A DNA stretch of 64,000 nucleotides from Aphanothece hegewaldii CCALA 016 (GCF_003007785.1 NZ_PXOH01000003.1:227008-291007); one strand, 5' to 3'. Shown: positions 45,075 to 54,824, numbered from the stretch's first letter. Program-made: numbers and translations. Notes: generated from the letters alone by a model not told the origin.

Positions 45075-47084
45075 CTATTGTTTTATAGCCGTTGCTTCAT
45101 CGAGCAGAATTTCCGACACGCGATAATCTCGACGAATGCTCAAGCGTTCTAAATATTTTATGGGTTCATCGGGATCAAAGATTAAACCGTCAAATAAGGC
45201 AAAACTATGACGATCTGGCTCAATATCGGGTAAATCTAATTCTCGACAAGCTTCACCGAATAAGTCGGGACGGCGAACCCGTTCGAGTATTTCTACCCAG
45301 TTACGAGGAAAAGGCGCGTAACCCCATCGGGCTAACTGCGTTAAGATCCATAAACCCTCGACTCGTCCAGGACAATTGGTCTGATCGACATGAAATTGAT
45401 TAAATCTAAGATACTGTTCTGGCTTTGAGCCATCGCCTTTATTATAGGGATCAATGAAGCCTGGACGGGTATACTCAGGAAGAGAGCCGACATATTCGGG
45501 TTTACAAAGTAGTCCTAAAATCTCTTCTCGGTTACGGCGATCGTCGCAATATTCACAGGCCCGTAATAAGGCTTTTACTAGGGCGATATGGGTTTCAGGA
45601 TATTTAGCGACCCATTCTTCTCTCACTCCTAAAACTTTTTCGGGGTGTCCAGGCCAAATTTCTAAATCTGTCGCCACGACATATCCTAAGTCCTCGTAAA
45701 CAGCGCGTGAGTTCCAAGGTTCACCCACACAATAGCCATCAATATTACCCGCTTTTAGGTTAGCTACCATTTGTGGCGGTGGAATAACGATTAAATTTAC
45801 GTCTTGATCGGGATCAATATCCCCAGATGCTAACCAATAACGTAAGAGTAAGTTGTGCATAGAGGACGGATGTACCATACCAAAATTATGCACTTTATCG
45901 GGGGTTGTGGCTAAAGCACGTTTGAGATCGTTTTGGTTTTTGACACCCAACTGTTGAAAATACTTACTTAAAGTGATGGCGTTACCGTTACGACTCAGGA
46001 CTAAGGCTGTAATAATGGGTACAGAAGGTTTACCACCAGCACCAATGGTCATACTAAGTGGCATTCCCGCGACCATCTGGGCTGCGTCTAAACGTCCGGT
46101 TGCGACACCTTGGGCGATCGCTTTCCAACTGGGTTCTCGACTCAGGGTTACTTGTTCGAGTCCTTCTTCTTTAAAAAAGCCTTTTTCTTGGGCAACGACT
46201 AGGGGGGCGCAGTCGGTAAGAGGAATAAAACCAATTTCTAGATTGATTTTTTCTAAACCATGACGGGCGATCGCAGTTTGTGCCACTTGGCCGACTTTGG
46301 TTTTAGAGCGTTTTTGCTGGTTCAAGAAATAAACGATTTCATTTCGCATGGCGTAGTAACTGGGATGGTTTACGACTTCCATACGATGACGCGGACGGGG
46401 GATCGGAACGTCTAAAATCTGTCCAATATGGGCTTCAGGCCCGGTGGTTAACATGACGATGCGATCGGATAATAATAACGCCTCATCGACATCATGAGTC
46501 ACCATGATACAGGTTACGTTATATTCTTCGACAATTTCCATCAAACGTTCTTGGAGGTTGCCCCGTGTTAATGCGTCTAATGCGCCAAACGGTTCATCGA
46601 GTAAGAGAACTTTCGGACGAAGGGCTAAAGCGCGGGCGATCGCTACTCGTTGTTTCATCCCTCCAGACAGTTCACCTGGCTTTTTATGGGCGGCGTGTTT
46701 AAGACCAACTAAGTTAATATGTTTTTCGATAATGCTTTTTCTTTCGCCACTAGGTAGATCCCGCATCACCCGATCTACTGCTAAAGCGATATTTTGGCGT
46801 ACCGTTAGCCAAGGTAAAAGCGAGTAGTTTTGGAAAACTACCATGCGATCGGGCCCAGGTCCTTGGACTTCTTTTCCTTCTAGAATTACGCCGCCATGAG
46901 TTGCTTTATCGAGTCCGGCTACAATATTAAGTAGTGTTGATTTCCCACAACCTGAATGACCAATTAATGAGATAAATTCGCCTTTTTTGAGGGTCAATTC
47001 AATATTTTTTAAGGCAATATATTGATCTCCATTGGCCAGAGGAAATATTTTATCGACGTGATCAATTTCAATATAAGTAGACAT
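45075..47084 (-). CDS. nrtC: Nitrate ABC transporter ATPase/regulatory protein NrtC
   Basis: 669 residues. Residues 1-~255 are an ABC ATPase (GHSGCGKSTLLN, LSGGMKQR, VLLLDEPFGALD). From about residue 280 onward there is an NrtA-like solute-binding domain (LEIGFIPLTDCAPLVVAQEKGFF...GYCVGEPWNSRAV...). In Synechococcus elongatus this domain mediates ammonium-promoted inhibition of nitrate uptake. Only NrtC has this fusion, which supports the nrt assignment over the cyanate or bicarbonate paralogues, although CmpC shares the layout. Confidence 0.94.
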   Translation of the reverse strand: MSTYIEIDHVDKIFPLANGDQYIALKNIELTLKKGEFISLIGHSGCGKSTLLNIVAGLDKATHGGVILEGKEVQGPGPDRMVVFQNYSLLPWLTVRQNIALAVDRVMRDLPSGERKSIIEKHINLVGLKHAAHKKPGELSGGMKQRVAIARALALRPKVLLLDEPFGALDALTRGNLQERLMEIVEEYNVTCIMVTHDVDEALLLSDRIVMLTTGPEAHIGQILDVPIPRPRHRMEVVNHPSYYAMRNEIVYFLNQQKRSKTKVGQVAQTAIARHGLEKINLEIGFIPLTDCAPLVVAQEKGFFKEEGLEQVTLSREPSWKAIAQGVATGRLDAAQMVAGMPLSMTIGAGGKPSVPIITALVLSRNGNAITLSKYFQQLGVKNQNDLKRALATTPDKVHNFGMVHPSSMHNLLLRYWLASGDIDPDQDVNLIVIPPPQMVANLKAGNIDGYCVGEPWNSRAVYEDLGYVVATDLEIWPGHPEKVLGVREEWVAKYPETHIALVKALLRACEYCDDRRNREEILGLLCKPEYVGSLPEYTRPGFIDPYNKGDGSKPEQYLRFNQFHVDQTNCPGRVEGLWILTQLARWGYAPFPRNWVEILERVRRPDLFGEACRELDLPDIEPDRHSFALFDGLIFDPDEPIKYLERLSIRRDYRVSEILLDEATAIKQ

Positions 47085-47109
47085 AGAATAATGATTAATT
47101 TATAATGAC

Positions 47110-47955
47110 TTATTTATTTTGATCTGCGGGAACAACAAGACTAGCAACAAAACCGACTAATCTATCTAAAATTAAGCCAACGACACCTACATAAATCAGG
47201 GCTAAAATAATTTGACTTAAGCGAGAACTGTTATAAGCATCCCAGATAAAGAAACCAATTCCTACACCACCGACTAACATTTCTGCTGCGACAATTGCTA
47301 ACCAAGATAAACCGATTCCAATTCGCAATCCTGTAAAAATATAAGGAACAGCCGAAGGAATTAGGATATTAAAGAAATATTCACTTTTTGAGAGTTGGAG
47401 AACCCGCGAAACATTTCGATAATCTTGGGGAATTTGTTGAACCCCTACCGTAGTATTAATGATAATTGGCCAAATTGCTGTAATGAAAATAACAAAAATT
47501 GCCGATGGATCAGATTGACGCAAAGCGGCTAAAGAGATGGGCAACCAAGCTAGAGGAGGAATTGTTCTTAAAACTTGAAATATTGGGTCTAAAGCGTCAT
47601 ACATCAAGGGATTAGCCCCAATTAATACGCCTAAAGCAATTCCAACAATTGCCGCTAAAGAAAATCCAATAGCAACCCGTTTTAAGCTGGCTAAAAGTTG
47701 CCAAAATAAACCTTTATCGGTTCCACCATTATCAAAAAAAGGATTAATAATTAAAGGGTTCCAAGTTTCTTTGATAGCGGTTATTGGGGATGGTAAATTG
47801 GGATTTTCGCCAGAGGTCAAAAGTTGCCAAATTAGAGCTAAAACGATAATTGCTACTAAAGGTGCAACAATTTTACGCGGTGATTTAGTCAGTTTAGTTA
47901 GCCAAGAATTAGCGGCTTTTCTGGTTCGGGGTCGAGTGGTTATGTTAGTTGCCAT
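47110..47955 (-). CDS. nrtB: Nitrate ABC transporter permease NrtB
   Basis: 281 residues, six hydrophobic segments (VAPLVAIIVLALIWQLL; VAIGFSLAAIVGIALGVLIG; WLAIVAAEMLVGGVGIGFFI). It forms the inner-membrane channel of the nitrate/nitrite importer. The EAA loop is degenerate (VPQDYRNVSRVLQLSKSEYFFN-like: IPQDYRNVSRVLQL), as usual in this group. It lies 130 bases after nrtA, with a palindromic repeat between, and 25 bases before nrtC. Confidence 0.94.
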   Translation of the reverse strand: MATNITTRPRTRKAANSWLTKLTKSPRKIVAPLVAIIVLALIWQLLTSGENPNLPSPITAIKETWNPLIINPFFDNGGTDKGLFWQLLASLKRVAIGFSLAAIVGIALGVLIGANPLMYDALDPIFQVLRTIPPLAWLPISLAALRQSDPSAIFVIFITAIWPIIINTTVGVQQIPQDYRNVSRVLQLSKSEYFFNILIPSAVPYIFTGLRIGIGLSWLAIVAAEMLVGGVGIGFFIWDAYNSSRLSQIILALIYVGVVGLILDRLVGFVASLVVPADQNK

Positions 47956-48049
47956 GATTGTTTACTGAGTAGAAATAAAATTACGAAATTTGTACAACAA
48001 GAACAAATTAGAATTCTTTGAAAGAGGGGATAAAGACCTATTTTAGTGA

Positions 48050-48073
48050 GGGTTTGTCGACCAAACCCCTACA
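48050..48073. repeat. Dispersed palindromic repeat, copy E (nrtA-nrtB spacer)
   Basis: GGGTTTGTCGACCAAACCCC then TACA: a 7-bp stem (48050-48056 with 48062-48068). It lies between nrtA and nrtB without a T run, so it might stabilise the nrtA messenger end rather than terminate; this is inference. Confidence 0.75.
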
Positions 48074-48085
48074 ATAACCGAAAAA

Positions 48086-49426
48086 TTAGGCCTTTTTGAT
48101 CTTCAAACTCTTGAGATAGTCGGCGGGTTTTTCGGGGTCAAATTTTACCCCATCAAAGAAGGTTTCTACCCCTCTAGATGAACTCGTGGGAATTTCGGCT
48201 GCTGGAACACCGAGGGCTGTAGCGGCTTCTTTCCATAAATCCTCGCGGTTAACTGCATCAATAACGGTTTTGGTGTCTGTATCGGCAGGAATATAGCCCC
48301 AACGAATGTTTTCTGTTAAGAACCATAAATCATGACTCTTATAAGGATAAGATGCGTTATTTGCCCAGAATTTCATCGCCAGAGGGAAGTCTTTTTCAAC
48401 TCGACCATTACCGAAATCAATTTGACCTTGAGAGCGTCCAATAATATCGGTGACAGGAACTTTAAACCATTTATCTTGTGAGATAATATTGCACATTTCC
48501 TCTTTATTTTCGGCTTTGTCGCACCATTGTTGAGCTTCTAAAACCGCCATTAATAAAGCTTTAGTAGCTTTCGGATTTTGATCGGCCCAATCTTTGCGGA
48601 TAGTAAACGCTTTTTCTGGGTGGTCGGCCCACAGTTCCCCTGTGACTAAAGCAGTATATCCAGCTTTTTGGTTAACCAGTTGCGCGTTCCACGGTTCACC
48701 CACACAGAAAGCTTCCATATTACCGACTTTCATGTTAGCCACCATTTGTGGCGGTGGAACGGGAATTACTGAAACATCCCCAGTCGGATCAATTCCGTTA
48801 GCTGCTAACCAGTAGCGCATCCACATATCATGGGTACCACCAGGGAACGTAACGGCAAATTTAGTTTCTTGTTTGCCACCCGCTTTTGCTTTTTCCAGTG
48901 CGCCTTTTAATGCTTTGGCATCGGTACTCAAGTTGAGATCTTTATAATTGTTACCGACGGAAATGGCTTGACCATTGGTGTTTAAGCGAGCCAAGATATA
49001 CATCGGTACGGGCTGTTTTGTCTTGGTAATGGTACCGAGCGTCATCTGATAGGGCATCGGTGAAAGAATATGCGCTCCATCAATTCCACCCCCTCCAGAA
49101 CCGAGTTCTAAGTTATCTCGTGTGACTGGCCAAGACGCTTGTTTAAGGACTTCTACTCCAGTCATGCCATATTTGTCAAAAAAGCCTTTTTCTTTGGCAA
49201 TAATTAACGGTGCGGAGTCAGTTAAGGCGATAAATCCTAGTTTGGCACTTGTTACTTCTGGGGCATCTCCACTGGCTGCAACGGGCGCTGGTGAAGTGGC
49301 AGGACTTGGAGAAGTTGTTGTTGTTGCTGTTTGATTTCCACCACTACTACAACCATGAAGAATGACGGTTCCGGCGGCGGTTGCTCCTGCTGTGATAATA
49401 AATTTACGTCGAGAAAGTTTACTCAT
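48086..49426 (-). CDS. nrtA: Nitrate-binding lipoprotein NrtA
   Basis: 446 residues. The N-terminus SRRKFIITAGATAAGTVILHGC contains a twin-arginine (Arg6-Arg7) and a lipobox LHGC (Cys26), so export by Tat and lipidation are likely. A Ser/Thr/Pro linker follows, then the binding domain (AKLGFIALTDSAPLIIAKEKGFFDKYG; MEAFCVGEPWNAQLVNQKAGY). It captures nitrate/nitrite at the periplasmic face. CmpA (bicarbonate) is similar, but the NrtC fusion partner and order A-B-C-D fit both; nitrate is preferred on overall resemblance. Confidence 0.92.
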   Translation of the reverse strand: MSKLSRRKFIITAGATAAGTVILHGCSSGGNQTATTTTSPSPATSPAPVAASGDAPEVTSAKLGFIALTDSAPLIIAKEKGFFDKYGMTGVEVLKQASWPVTRDNLELGSGGGGIDGAHILSPMPYQMTLGTITKTKQPVPMYILARLNTNGQAISVGNNYKDLNLSTDAKALKGALEKAKAGGKQETKFAVTFPGGTHDMWMRYWLAANGIDPTGDVSVIPVPPPQMVANMKVGNMEAFCVGEPWNAQLVNQKAGYTALVTGELWADHPEKAFTIRKDWADQNPKATKALLMAVLEAQQWCDKAENKEEMCNIISQDKWFKVPVTDIIGRSQGQIDFGNGRVEKDFPLAMKFWANNASYPYKSHDLWFLTENIRWGYIPADTDTKTVIDAVNREDLWKEAATALGVPAAEIPTSSSRGVETFFDGVKFDPEKPADYLKSLKIKKA

Positions 49427-49796
49427 TCGTCTTAGTATGGCTAAAATTAAATAACTAGAAATGTTTTGGGATTTGGGGAATCACAAAGTTATTGTTTACA
49501 GTCGATTGATTACAGTCGTCAGAGGAAAATAAAATTATGTTTTTTTGATATATTTTGCTGAATTCTAAACATTATAAAAAATGAATAGATTAGAAAATAC
49601 TGAACTATGTAGTCTCATATTTTTCAGCGATCGCTCTTTTGATGATGACTGTTTTGATGATAACTGTATTGATTTTGTTCTTACTATTCTTATGCCAACC
49701 TCTCAAACGGACTGTATCCCGATTAACGATTAAGCGATAAGTTTCTTAAGATCAATCTTCAATACTTAACATTTACACTCTTTAACGTAGGATATC

Positions 49797-49810
49797 GTAT
49801 AGTCTGTTAC
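49797..49810. promoter_or_regulatory. NtcA-type binding site GTAN8TAC
   Basis: GTATAGTCTGTTAC is a perfect match to GTA-N8-TAC, the cyanobacterial NtcA consensus. It lies 370 bp upstream of nrtA (minus) and 495 bp upstream of the GGDEF gene (plus). No TAN3T -10 box lies at the ideal 22-base spacing, which weakens the call; the nrt operon is the natural NtcA target. Confidence 0.45.
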
Positions 49811-50122
49811 AAATAATTTCGTTTGATGCGCTTAAAGCATAATGAAATGCAATAAAAGTATATAAAACTTTAAAGATAATCTTGACATTTGCGTAATTAC
49901 ACGGAGAGAGGTCGAAAAATTTCTTCAAAAATTCACCTTTCAACAAGAAGAGTAAAAATAAATATGACTTTTTTTGTGACGAGGACAAAATTGAGATTAT
50001 ATATCATGAGGATATAACGGATTTCAAAACGAAGCCCTATCGTGTAATCTAAAGTAAAAATGAATAAAATCCCGAAAAATGCCAATCTCAGTCAATAAAA
50101 TCTTAATCACTCGTGTCATATT

Positions 50123-50163
50123 GCATAACTGGAACTGCATAACTGGAACTGCATAACTGGAAC
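50123..50163. repeat. 14-bp tandem repeat, three copies
   Basis: GCATAACTGGAACT is repeated at 50123, 50137 and 50151 (the last copy lacks its final base). It is non-coding as far as I can see, upstream of the GGDEF gene. Confidence 0.9.
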
Positions 50164-50304
50164 AATCTGAATTGTAAATTATAGATAGAAGACTACTTAT
50201 AACAAAAATTAAACATTTTTGCTCTAAAAATAAAAGATATTGCACAAATAAAAATTTATTTAATCATCTAAATCATTAATCGATTTACTTTATTATTTTC
50301 TTTC

Positions 50305-53193
50305 ATGAATTACCGTCAACGATTGGTTTGTTTACTAATCAACATGACAACAGTAGTCTTTATGGTCGCTGGATTAAGTATTTATTTAATCTATCGAACT
50401 GCTTTTAATCAGCAGAAAAATCGCTTATTTGAAACAGCACAAGCCCAAGCACGATTATTAGAATCGATGTATCATGGAACCCAAAATCCTGAATTAATAG
50501 AAAAAGCAGTCATCGAAGCCTCAAAACATTTTCAGAAAACATCTCAAAGTGGCGAAATCAATATCGGCAAGAGAGAAGGAAATCAGATCGTTTTTCTCAA
50601 TGAAAACCCAGACGTATCATTCAAAAAGACTATCATTCCTCTTTCGCAAAACTTGGCTATGCAGCAAGCTTTACAAGGTAAATCAGGAATTAGTATCAAC
50701 TTTGACCATCAAGGAAATAAAGTATTAGCAGCCTATGAACCAGTTGATTATCTAGATTGGGGCGTTGTCGCTCAAGTAAATTTAGCCGAAATTCGCGCCC
50801 CCTATATTCAAGCAGGATTATATACTTTTTTAGGGGCTAGTTTAATAAATTGCTTAGGATGCTTAATCTTATGGCAATTGAGTAAGCAAATGGTTAGAGA
50901 ACTCCAAGCAAGAACAACACAGACTCAAGACTTAGAACATCGTGTGGTTGAACGTACAGCAGAACTCTCTCAAATTAATGAACAGTTTCGTAGTGAGATT
51001 ATTGAACGTCAACGCTTAGAAGAAGTTTTACAACGAGAACTGGATTTATTAGCTCGTATTATGGAAACCAGTCCTGTTGGTATTATCATGATTGATCCAT
51101 CAGAAAACATTATCATTGCCAGTGAACAAGCCGAAACTATGTTACGTTTGAGTAAAACAGAACAAGGTTATCAGACACCACCTTGGAATCTTAGTGATGA
51201 AGAAGGAAATCTAATTACTGAGCAAAAACAACTTTGTCAACAGGTGATTGAGTCGCGGCAATCCATTTATAATTTACGTCACTTCATTGAGTTTCTCGAT
51301 GGACATCATCTCCTAGTATCAATTAATGGAGCTCCTGTATTTGATGAAAATGAAAAACTAGAAGGTGTTGTTTTTACCATAGAAGACATTACCGAACGAG
51401 TTCAAGTCGAAACCGCTTTACTCCACAGTGAAACTCAATTTAGAGCAATTTTTGAACAAGCTTCTGTAGGTATTGGGATCGTCTCCTTAAATGGTCAGTT
51501 TATTCGAGTTAATCAGCGTTATTGTGAACTTACGGGATATACCGAAACCGAACTACAAAACAAAACCTATCAGGAAATACTACACCCTGATGACTTAGAC
51601 CCCAATACGGAAACAACCGATATGAATAGTTTTTCGGTTGAAAAACGCTATATCCGTAAAGATAACTCGATTATATGGGTACATTTGAGTGGTTCAGTGG
51701 TCAAAAATTCAGACGGTGAACCCCTATATATTCTCGGTGTAGTTGAGGATATTAGTGAACGAAAACAAGCACTCGAAGCTTTACGAGAAAGTGAAGAACA
51801 GTATCGCAGAATTATCGAAACAACTGCCGAAGGAGTATGGAGCATCAACGATACACAAAAAACCACATTTGTCAATAGAAGAATGGCGCAAATGTTAGGT
51901 TATACGGTAGAGGAAATGTTGGGACGATCGATGTTAGATTTTACCGATGCTGAAGGTCAAGCGATCGTATTACAAAACCTAGAATCTGGTCGTCAAGGAT
52001 TAACAGAAGTTCATGATTTGAAATTTATGTGCAAAAACGGAAAATCAATTTGGACAATGATTTCGACTAATCCTATTTTCGATGCTCAGGGAAACTATGC
52101 CGGCTCATTAGGAATGCTAACCGATATCACAGAACGCAAAAACACAGAAGAAGCATTACAACAAGCTAACAGGCAACTAACGGCATGGGTACAACAACTC
52201 GAACAACGCAACCAAGATATTTTATTACTCAATCAAATTAGTGACTTTCTTCAAGCTTGTCTCACCATTGAAGAAGCATACAGAGTGATTAGTGAAATGT
52301 TACCCGATTTGTTTACTGGATATCAAGGAGGGCTATTTATTATTAATACGAGCAATTTGGTTGAAATTGTTGCAACATGGGGAGAAGATTTACATAGTAA
52401 AACCCTATTTACCTATGATGAATGTTGGGCTTTGCGTCGTGGTAGAATTCATTGGGTCAATGCAGCACATTCTAATTTACGGTGTCAGCACGTTTATCCA
52501 CATTTAGCCGCTCACGATGAATCTCTTTGTGTACCCATGATGGCACAAGGTAAAGCGATCGGTCTCCTTTATCTCTATGGTAGTCAATCGGGTCAACTGA
52601 GTGAAACTAAACAACAACTGGCTCAAACCGTCGCAGAAAATTTATCCCTCGTTTTAGCTAATCTCAAATTACGAGAAACCTTACAAGCGGAAAGTATTAT
52701 CGATCCTCTAACCAAATTGTATAATCGTCGCTACATGGAAGAAGCGTTTAAACGAGAACTGAGCCTAGCTAAACGAAAACGCCATCCCGTCGGTATTATC
52801 ATGTTAGATGTCGATCATTTTCGCTCTTTTAATGAAACTTTCGGTCATGAAGGCGGAAACTGCGCTCTAGAGGCCGTTGGTAGTTTTTTAAGCAGTCAAA
52901 TTCGTAGTGGCGATATTGCTTGTCGTTATGGTGGCGAAGAGTTTTTATTAATTTTACCCGAAGCTTCACTCGAAATTAGTTTACACCGAGCCGAACAAAT
53001 TCGCCAAGGAATTAAACAACTGCAAGTTAGTTTTGGTGAACAGTTACTAAATCAAATTACGGTTTCAATTGGTTTATCTTGTTTTCCTGATCATGGTAAA
53101 ACAATGGAAACATTGATCCAAGCGGCTGATTTTGCATTATATCAAGCCAAAAACGAAGGACGCGATCGTGTTGTTCGCTATTCTGTAGAATAA
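50305..53193 (+). CDS. PAS/GAF diguanylate cyclase with extracellular sensor
   Basis: 962 residues. Two membrane spans (about 9-29 and 170-195) frame a cache-like extracytoplasmic sensor. Then come a coiled coil, three PAS domains with PAC motifs (GVVFTIEDITERVQ; GVVEDISERKQ; GMLTDITERKN), a GAF domain (about 640-790) and a GGDEF domain with active-site GGEEF in CRYGGEEFLLIL. The inhibitory RxxD site is present as RSGD five residues earlier. It should make cyclic-di-GMP and be product-inhibited. The ligand is unknown. Confidence 0.92.
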   Translation: MNYRQRLVCLLINMTTVVFMVAGLSIYLIYRTAFNQQKNRLFETAQAQARLLESMYHGTQNPELIEKAVIEASKHFQKTSQSGEINIGKREGNQIVFLNENPDVSFKKTIIPLSQNLAMQQALQGKSGISINFDHQGNKVLAAYEPVDYLDWGVVAQVNLAEIRAPYIQAGLYTFLGASLINCLGCLILWQLSKQMVRELQARTTQTQDLEHRVVERTAELSQINEQFRSEIIERQRLEEVLQRELDLLARIMETSPVGIIMIDPSENIIIASEQAETMLRLSKTEQGYQTPPWNLSDEEGNLITEQKQLCQQVIESRQSIYNLRHFIEFLDGHHLLVSINGAPVFDENEKLEGVVFTIEDITERVQVETALLHSETQFRAIFEQASVGIGIVSLNGQFIRVNQRYCELTGYTETELQNKTYQEILHPDDLDPNTETTDMNSFSVEKRYIRKDNSIIWVHLSGSVVKNSDGEPLYILGVVEDISERKQALEALRESEEQYRRIIETTAEGVWSINDTQKTTFVNRRMAQMLGYTVEEMLGRSMLDFTDAEGQAIVLQNLESGRQGLTEVHDLKFMCKNGKSIWTMISTNPIFDAQGNYAGSLGMLTDITERKNTEEALQQANRQLTAWVQQLEQRNQDILLLNQISDFLQACLTIEEAYRVISEMLPDLFTGYQGGLFIINTSNLVEIVATWGEDLHSKTLFTYDECWALRRGRIHWVNAAHSNLRCQHVYPHLAAHDESLCVPMMAQGKAIGLLYLYGSQSGQLSETKQQLAQTVAENLSLVLANLKLRETLQAESIIDPLTKLYNRRYMEEAFKRELSLAKRKRHPVGIIMLDVDHFRSFNETFGHEGGNCALEAVGSFLSSQIRSGDIACRYGGEEFLLILPEASLEISLHRAEQIRQGIKQLQVSFGEQLLNQITVSIGLSCFPDHGKTMETLIQAADFALYQAKNEGRDRVVRYSVE

Positions 53194-53195
53194 TT

Positions 53196-53780
53196 TTACA
53201 GTAGTTCTTTACCAACGGCTCGATATCTTGACCAACCAAAAGCCGCACGAGGATCAGGATAATCTTTAATCGTCACACCTTTACTTGACGCACGTTCAAA
53301 AGCAATTAAACGAGGAATTTCACTTTTAAATAATGGTAGCTTTAAATTTTCTAAAACTTTTCTAGCATCGCGTCCAGTTTTAGTACGAGAATCCACTTGA
53401 GTTAATAAAACTTTATAATTAACGTCTAAAGGTTCTAAAAGTTCAACGGCTCTAATGGTTACATCTAAATCTAAATGATTTGGTGTCGTGGGGAGAATCA
53501 CTAAATCACTACCATAGGCTAAATCTTTGAATTCTTCTAGCTCAGGTCTGGCTTGAGTATCAGTAATAATATGAGTATATTTTTTAATTAACGCCGTCGC
53601 GCCTGCTTGAGAAGCAACATGAAACGGTAATGTATCTTCTCTAGACCAATGTAAAGCCGAACGATTTTTATCAGCATCAATCAACAAAGTCGGGGCTTTT
53701 TCTTGTAAAAATGCGGCTAAATGGACGGCGGTCGTTGTTTTTCCGACTCCTCCCTTTAGAGCAGTTATTGAAATAATCAT
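53196..53780 (-). CDS. Orphan ParA-family ATPase
   Basis: 194 residues. Deviant Walker A KGGVGKTTTAVHLAAF at the N-terminus, DADKNRSALHW at strand 2, and DTQARPELEEF in place of the usual D-x-PPG motif. Length and lack of an N-terminal HTH put it with small ParA/MinD-like positioning ATPases. No parB gene or parS array is visible; the genes upstream on the same strand are a 91-residue unknown and a PilP-like lipoprotein. It might position a cargo such as a pilus or carboxysome; this is a guess. Confidence 0.88.
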   Translation of the reverse strand: MIISITALKGGVGKTTTAVHLAAFLQEKAPTLLIDADKNRSALHWSREDTLPFHVASQAGATALIKKYTHIITDTQARPELEEFKDLAYGSDLVILPTTPNHLDLDVTIRAVELLEPLDVNYKVLLTQVDSRTKTGRDARKVLENLKLPLFKSEIPRLIAFERASSKGVTIKDYPDPRAAFGWSRYRAVGKELL

Positions 53781-53860
53781 AGCAAAGCTAACCTAACGGG
53801 AATAAAACCCATAATTAAAGTAGACGAGTGAGCCTGTCTATAAGTTTCAAAGAACAATAA

Positions 53861-54136
53861 TCATGAATTTGAATCGTGACGTTGATACGCCCCATAGCGA
53901 CTCGCATAAAAGTTTAAAATCGCTTCAATTTGGGGTTTGAACTTCCCATGATATTGTATGACTAACGCCTTAATCTGACTTTGTTGATAATCAAAACTTT
54001 TAGAATCTTGAGGAATTAAAAGAGTTTGAACGCCGTTCACTTGCATTAGATGAGTTGCAATTTCCCGATAGATGGCTAATGGTAAATCAGGATAGATAAT
54101 CTGTTCTTTAGCTTGTGAAACGGCAGGTGATAACAC
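53861..54136 (-). CDS. Hypothetical protein (91 aa) in the ParA cluster
   Basis: A small basic-neutral, mostly helical protein (YPDLPLAIYREIATHLMQVNGVQTLLIPQ...FKPQIEAILNFYASRYGAYQ). No domain recognised. It ends 80 bases before the ParA gene and begins 34 bases after the PilP-like gene, so the three probably form one transcript. It could be the ParA partner, but nothing in the sequence proves it. Confidence 0.7.
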   Translation of the reverse strand: MLSPAVSQAKEQIIYPDLPLAIYREIATHLMQVNGVQTLLIPQDSKSFDYQQSQIKALVIQYHGKFKPQIEAILNFYASRYGAYQRHDSNS

Positions 54137-54170
54137 AGTCAGTTACTCCATTGCTTTTGTCATGGAAAAA

Positions 54171-54824
54171 TTATATCGCCTTCGGAGCCTCGACGACACC
54201 TTCACCGACTCTTTTAATCACTTCAACCCCATATTGTTCTAAAACCACCATCGGGTTACTATTTTCAGCATAAATCGCTTTGACGCGAACCTGTCCATTA
54301 GATAAAGTAGAACCCGGAGTAACACGACGTACTACGCTTTCGCCTGGAGCTTTAACAATAGCAACTGGACTGGTTGGTAAATCCATCACACCTGAGACAA
54401 CGACACCTAATGCCTCATTGGGTTGGGGAAGGGCGGGCGGTAAAGAAGGAAGGTTAGGGCGCGTTGGGCGCATCGCTACGGGTGTTGAAATCTTTTTAGG
54501 AACGCGTTTTACTGGTTTTTCTGGGGGAAATTGGACGATAGGCTCAATGGGAATCATCGCAAACGGATCGCTTCTACCTAGTTGTACGGTTCCTTGAATT
54601 TGATTGGGATTCGTTGCGGGTATTAATCCTGCGACTTTTTGGGGTGTTGGAACCTTCCTCGGTTGAAGGGCTTCTTCAAAGGCTGGCGGTGGACTAGGGC
54701 TGGCTTGAGGTGATGGCGAGGGCGTTGGTGTGGCCGCTTGTTCGGATGGTGGGGGAGAGGACGGACAGCCGCTTAAAAACAGCGTTAGCATTCCAACAGG
54801 GACGATTAAAGATGTTGTTTTCAT
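54171..54824 (-). CDS. Proline-rich lipoprotein, PilP-like C-terminus
   Basis: 217 residues. Lipobox LSGC (Cys20), a Pro/Ser/Thr-rich linker (about 22-55), the motif LGRSDPFAMIP (about 78-88) and a C-terminal beta-rich domain (NGQVRVKAIYAENSNPMVVLEQYGVEVIKRVG). The DPF motif and the end of the protein resemble PilP, an inner-membrane lipoprotein of the type IV pilus alignment complex. It is separate from any visible pil operon, so the assignment is tentative. Confidence 0.65.
   Translation of the reverse strand: MKTTSLIVPVGMLTLFLSGCPSSPPPSEQAATPTPSPSPQASPSPPPAFEEALQPRKVPTPQKVAGLIPATNPNQIQGTVQLGRSDPFAMIPIEPIVQFPPEKPVKRVPKKISTPVAMRPTRPNLPSLPPALPQPNEALGVVVSGVMDLPTSPVAIVKAPGESVVRRVTPGSTLSNGQVRVKAIYAENSNPMVVLEQYGVEVIKRVGEGVVEAPKAI

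Larger units (their letters stand above)
49427..50304. other. 878-bp divergent intergenic region upstream of nrtA
   Basis: AT-rich, with the nrt promoter region, an NtcA-type site at 49797-49810, a 14-bp tandem repeat at 50123-50163 and a HIP1 site near 49629. Short open frames in it have no coding character. A TATAAT (minus) at 49571-49576 is a candidate -10, 145 bases upstream of nrtA. Confidence 0.5.

Noticed and set aside
49604..49623. NtcA-like GTA near 49609
   Set aside because: The downstream half is not TAC at the required spacing. The nearby TAC-N8-GTA is the wrong way round.
50123..50163. Possible CRISPR array
   Set aside because: The units are 14 bp and contiguous, with no spacers; no cas genes are nearby.
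49782..50245. Two short minus-strand frames upstream of nrtA
   Set aside because: AT-rich, no domain, no ribosome-binding site; they lie in the regulatory region.
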